NCBI GenBank assembly: GCA_947259105.1
Contig: CAMYKU010000056.1
Span: 1 to 33,625, forward strand
Origin: an uncultured Alphaproteobacteria bacterium
Lineage (GTDB): Bacteria > Pseudomonadota > Alphaproteobacteria > UBA8366 > JADFVY01
Direction: 5' to 3'
Length of the DNA: 33,625 nucleotides
The translations under genes and the position numbers were made by a program. Every line of letters starts with the position of its first letter. The stretch's first letter is position 1. This document shows positions 30,744 through 33,625 of the stretch, piece by piece. Below the pieces are notes generated by a model, which saw nothing but the letters and a program-made list of their open reading frames with translations, was not told the origin of the DNA and did no database searches.

Positions 30744-31049
30744 TCATCGTCGGAGCTCCTTGACTTGCGCGCCGCGTTTCGACAACTGGTGCAAAAGATC
30801 CAGATCGCTCGCGATCAGCGCCTCCTTCTTTGCCCGGCTCCAGCCTTTCAGTTTTCGCTCGGCGGCGATGGCGTCGGTGATGCGGTCGAATTCCTGGGAC
30901 CAGGCCAGTTCCACCGGCCGCCGGCTCATGGTGTAGCCGCCGTGGAGCCCGTTGTTGTGCTCCGCCACGCGCGCTTCGAGCGATTCGCGGGTGCTGCCGA
31001 CATAGTAGCTGCCATCCGAACAGCGGAGGATGTAGACAAAGGCCTTCAT
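30744..31049 (-). CDS. GIY-YIG endonuclease domain protein, flanked by palindromic repeats
   Basis: 101 residues, starting MKAFVYILRCSDGSYYVGST. The GIY-YIG core is visible: VYI with Tyr6, YYVG with Tyr15-Gly18, Arg27, His31 and Glu64 in AIAAERKLKGWSRAKKEALI. The single-domain protein belongs to the UvrC-like/URI group (COG2827 type). Members are small nucleases predicted to cut structured DNA, with roles largely unproven. The gene lies between palindromic elements: R2 ends 9 bases after its stop, and R3a starts 21 bases before its start codon. It interrupts the otherwise continuous hyuB-to-GntR arrangement. A role in spreading or processing the palindromes is a hypothesis. Confidence 0.88.
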   Translation of the reverse strand: MKAFVYILRCSDGSYYVGSTRESLEARVAEHNNGLHGGYTMSRRPVELAWSQEFDRITDAIAAERKLKGWSRAKKEALIASDLDLLHQLSKRGAQVKELRR

Positions 31050-31070
31050 TGGTGCGGTCTCCGGCGCCGA

Positions 31071-31117
31071 GCGACCTCATACTTCGAGACGCGGCTGCGC
31101 CGCTCCTCAGCATGAGG
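31071..31117 (+). repeat. Palindromic element, half copy R3a
   Basis: Left half only: GCGACCTCATACTTCGAGAC, insert CGGCTGCGCCG and inner arm CTCCTCAGCATGAGG. It is followed after about 20 bases by a complete copy. The two left halves form a 66-base direct repeat. Confidence 0.85.
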
Positions 31118-31136
31118 CTCCAGGAGCTCGAACCGC

Positions 31137-31245
31137 GCGACCTCATACTTCGAGACGCGGCTGCGCCGGTCCTCAGCATGAGGCTCCAAGATATGTGTCC
31201 TCATGCTGAGGAGGGCCGAAGGCCCGTCTCGAAGTATGAGGTCGC
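31137..31245 (+). repeat. Palindromic element, copy R3b (complete)
   Basis: 109 bases. The left insert is CGGCTGCGCCG with a small difference (GGTCCTCAGC at the inner boundary), and the right insert is GGCCGAAGGCC. It ends 9 bases before the hyuB stop codon (TGA at 31254-31256 on the reverse strand). Confidence 0.9.
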
Positions 31246-31253
31246 GCCGCCGC

Positions 31254-32960
31254 TCAATCATCGGCCGAATCTCCCATCAACTCGTCGCCGTAATATTCGT
31301 GCAGGTACGCATCGCTGAACTTGCCGCTCTGCCGGTCCTCGGCCAGCGCCTCCCGGTCGCGCTCTTTCGGGTCGCCCCAGCCGCCGGCGCCGGGGGTTTC
31401 CACGACGATATGCTGGTCCGGCGTCACCATGACTCCCGACGGCTTGTCGTCAAGGCGCCTTGGCGCCATGGCGCCACCTTCGAGGATGAATTGGCCGCTG
31501 CCGCCGGGCCGTCCGCCCTCCAGCCCCCAGGGCCGGTTGCTGAAGCGCTCGCCGGCGCCGTTGAACAGGCAGTCGTGGCCGACCGGGCTCACCACCCGGC
31601 GCAACCCGCCGCCGCCGCGGTACTTGCCGGCGCCGCCGGAATCCGCGACCAGGCTGTATTCCTCGACGCGCAGCGGATACTCCATCTCGATTGCCTCGAC
31701 CGGCAGGTTCGAGGTGTTGGTGATGCCGACCTGCACGCCGTCCTTGCCGTCCCCGGTGGGCCGCGCGCCCATGCCGCCGCCCAGCGTCTCGAGATAGACA
31801 TACCCCCTGCCGGTGCGCGGGTCGGTGCCGGCGAACACCGCCGTCGTGTTGGCGCCATTGCCGGCGGCGACGACCCGGCCGGGCATCGCCTCGGCCAGCG
31901 CGCCCAGCACCACGTCGATGATGCGCTGGCAGGTGTTGGCGCGCGCCGCGACCGGGGCGGGGAAGGCGGCGTTCAGCAGCGTGCCCTTGGCGGCGACGAT
32001 GTCCGGGATGTCCAGCATGCCCTCGTTGTTCGGCACGTCGGGGTCGAGCAGCGCCTTCAGCCCATAGCAGACGCTGGCGATGGTCGCGTTCATGGTCACG
32101 TTGATGTTGCCGGGCACCTGGCTTGCGGTGCCGGTGAAGTCGAAGCGGATGGCGTCGCCCTTCTTGGTCACCTCCAGCCGGATCGGGATCATCGTATTGC
32201 CCAGCCCGTCGTCGTCCATCACGTCCTCGAAGCGGTAGGTGCCGTCCGGGATTCCTGCGATGGCGGCGCGCATGCGGGCCTTGGTGCGCTCGATGATCTC
32301 GTCGAACGCGGCGGTGACGGTGGTGGCCGACCAACTCTCGATGACCTCCAGCAGGCGGCGGCGGCCCAACTGGCAGGCGGCGATCTGGGCATAGTAGTCG
32401 CCGCGGCGCTCTTCCGGCACCCGGACGTTCAGCAGTAGCAGGTCGAACAGATCCTGCTGCAGCACGCCCTCGCGGAACAGCCGCACGACGGGGATGCGTA
32501 GTCCTTCCTGGTAGATCTCGGACATGCCGCCGGCCATGCTGCCGGGGGCCATGCCGCCGACATCTGCGTGGTGCGCGATGTTGCAGGCGAAGGCGATCAG
32601 TTCGCCGTCCACGAAGACCGGCATCGCCATGTTGATGTCGGGCAGGTGGGTGCCGCCGGCGACATGCGGGTCGTTGGCGACGAAGATGTCGCCCTCGCGG
32701 ACCTCCCCGCCGAACTTGCCCAGCAGCGAGTCCATCAGCCCCATCATCGAGGCGATGTGGATCGGCAGCGACTCCTCGGCCTGCACGACGAGGCGGCCGG
32801 CGGGGTCGGTGATCGCGGTGGAGTGGTCGTGGCGCTCCTTGATGTTGGTGGAGTACGCGCTCTTCATCAGCGCAACGAAGCTCTCGTCGGTGATCGAGCG
32901 CAGCGCGTTGGACAGGATCTCCAGCCCGATCGGGTCCAGCGCCGGTTTGCTTTCGGTCAT
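31254..32960 (-). CDS. hyuB: Hydantoinase B / oxoprolinase-type subunit (HyuB)
   Basis: 568 residues, the usual length. Family segments seen: LSNALRSITDESFVALMKSAYSTNIKERHDHSTAI, IHIASMMGLMDSLLGKF, GDIFVANDPHVAGGTHLPDI, CNIAHHADVGGMAPGSM (putative metal-binding His pair), GNGANTTAVFAGTDPRTGRGYVYLETLGGGMGARP and VETPGAGGWGDP at the end. With HyuA it forms an ATP-dependent N-methylhydantoinase or 5-oxoprolinase-like complex that opens cyclic amides; the substrate is not predictable. The ATG overlaps the hyuA stop (ATGA), so translation is coupled. The C-terminus ends against the palindromic elements. Confidence 0.92.
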   Translation of the reverse strand: MTESKPALDPIGLEILSNALRSITDESFVALMKSAYSTNIKERHDHSTAITDPAGRLVVQAEESLPIHIASMMGLMDSLLGKFGGEVREGDIFVANDPHVAGGTHLPDINMAMPVFVDGELIAFACNIAHHADVGGMAPGSMAGGMSEIYQEGLRIPVVRLFREGVLQQDLFDLLLLNVRVPEERRGDYYAQIAACQLGRRRLLEVIESWSATTVTAAFDEIIERTKARMRAAIAGIPDGTYRFEDVMDDDGLGNTMIPIRLEVTKKGDAIRFDFTGTASQVPGNINVTMNATIASVCYGLKALLDPDVPNNEGMLDIPDIVAAKGTLLNAAFPAPVAARANTCQRIIDVVLGALAEAMPGRVVAAGNGANTTAVFAGTDPRTGRGYVYLETLGGGMGARPTGDGKDGVQVGITNTSNLPVEAIEMEYPLRVEEYSLVADSGGAGKYRGGGGLRRVVSPVGHDCLFNGAGERFSNRPWGLEGGRPGGSGQFILEGGAMAPRRLDDKPSGVMVTPDQHIVVETPGAGGWGDPKERDREALAEDRQSGKFSDAYLHEYYGDELMGDSADD

Positions 32961-33625
32961 GTCAGCACCTCGATGACGATGTTGCCGGCGAAGTCGACGG
33001 TCGCCCGGTCGTGTGGATAGACCGGTGTCGTCGCATCCAGCTGCTCGACGATGGCCGGGCCCTCGACGGCCTGTCCGGGCAGCAGTGTCGCGCGGTCGTA
33101 GACCGGCGTGTCGATTGGCGTCTCCGAATCCGCGAAGTAGACCGGGCGCGTCTCGAGGGGCTCCGGCGCGGGCGGCGCCGCGTCCGCGGGCGGCGCTTTG
33201 GGTTCCTTGTACAGATGCCCGCGCGCGGTCAGCCGGAAGTTCACGACCTCCACCGGATCGTCCGGATTGTGATAGCCGTAGGCCCGGTCGTGGACTTCGA
33301 AGAACATGTCCCGCAGGGCATCCGCGGCAGGCAGATCTTCAGCGGCAAGCGATGTGGCCCCGGCGACCGGGACCGCCAGCTCGAAATTCTGGCCGATATA
33401 CCGCATGTCGTAGCCAAGCTCGAGGGCGCGCGAGTCCTCCTGGATGTCCTCGTCGGCGAACCAGGCGGCGGCCTGGGCCAGCAGCGCGGTGACCAGGTCG
33501 CGAATGGCTGCGTCGTTCGCTGCCTGCAATTCCGTCCGCTGGCTGGCGACGAAGTCCTCCTTGATGTCCGAAACGACGAGGCCCTGGGCGCAGACGATGC
33601 CGGGCGCCGGCGGCACCAGGATTTC
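32957..33625 (-). CDS. hyuA: Hydantoinase A / oxoprolinase-type subunit, C-terminal part (HyuA)
   Basis: About 222 residues of the C-terminal end; the N-terminal and ATP-binding parts lie beyond the window. The visible sequence begins ILVPPAPGIVCAQGLVVSDIKEDF, typical of the end of the HyuA core, continues with a helical region and VHDRAYGYHNPDDPVEVVNFRLTARG, then a Pro/Ala-rich linker, and ends PVYDRATLLPGQAVEGPAIVEQLDATTPVYPHDRATVDFAGNIVIEV. The stop codon overlaps the hyuB ATG. An internal ATG at 33616 should not be taken as the start. Confidence 0.9.
   Translation of the reverse strand, partial: EILVPPAPGIVCAQGLVVSDIKEDFVASQRTELQAANDAAIRDLVTALLAQAAAWFADEDIQEDSRALELGYDMRYIGQNFELAVPVAGATSLAAEDLPAADALRDMFFEVHDRAYGYHNPDDPVEVVNFRLTARGHLYKEPKAPPADAAPPAPEPLETRPVYFADSETPIDTPVYDRATLLPGQAVEGPAIVEQLDATTPVYPHDRATVDFAGNIVIEVLT

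Noticed and set aside
30627..31245. Repeats near 31 kb as a CRISPR array
   Set aside because: Few copies, long palindromic units, no regular spacers and no cas genes; they match the dispersed element also found at 2929.

Overview
The window is high-GC DNA (clearly above 60 % G+C by eye) with gene content typical of an alphaproteobacterium, probably Rhodospirillales-like and free-living: a TRAP transporter with a TatT-type lipoprotein, a three-domain acyl-ACP synthetase/acyltransferase of the Aas type, a PmtA-like phospholipid methyltransferase, a MetY-type sulfhydrylase, hydantoinase/oxoprolinase subunits, and FNR-type boxes. No rRNA, tRNA, CRISPR array, phage or classical IS was seen. The genus cannot be fixed from the sequence alone.

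Layout. 1-821: the window-cut end of a GNAT acetyltransferase and a YbaK-type tRNA-editing protein (minus strand). 954-2896: two tandem paralogues of an unrecognised family (plus). 3093-5547: a 3-hydroxyacyl-CoA dehydrogenase without its expected hydratase half, two DUF1330 copies from a local duplication, and a zinc-ribbon membrane protein between the copies. 5789-10045: a serine-glyoxylate-type aminotransferase, a DUF6629-like membrane protein, MetY and an alpha/beta hydrolase. 10085-13528: an MFS/PlsC/acyl-ACP synthetase fusion. 13695-19452: an envelope and secretion block with a lipoprotein, a trypsin-like protease, a CREST membrane hydrolase, a repeat-bearing acidic lipoprotein, a GNAT enzyme and an exported esterase.

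19655-23506 is a TRAP operon: TatT lipoprotein, DctP binding protein, and DctQ-DctM fused in one chain. 23846-25998 holds a tetraheme cytochrome c and an NHL beta-propeller lipoprotein, each in its own transcription unit and each preceded by a perfect TTGAC-N4-ATCAA box. This looks like an oxygen-responsive redox pair. 26427-28673: a TetR regulator with three copies of a 13-bp palindrome in the divergent promoter region, a small unknown gene, and a membrane-anchored PmtA-like methyltransferase. 28799-29700: a DeoR/GlpR regulator flanked by two TTTTC...GAAAA sites, with a small-RNA-like structured transcript candidate after it. 29794-33625: a GntR/FadR regulator, a GIY-YIG nuclease gene packed between palindromic repeats, and hyuB-hyuA (hyuA cut by the window end).

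A family of about 108-bp palindromic elements, sharing CCTCATACTTCGAGACG ends and carrying variable mini-hairpins, occurs at 2929, 30627, 31071 (half) and 31137, with a decayed copy at 26021 next to a larger MITE-like palindrome. The GIY-YIG gene lies 9 bp from one copy and 21 bp from the next. The most notable candidates for something undescribed are this nuclease/palindrome cassette, the FNR-box cytochrome/propeller pair, and the candidate anti-Shine-Dalgarno small RNA next to the DeoR regulator.
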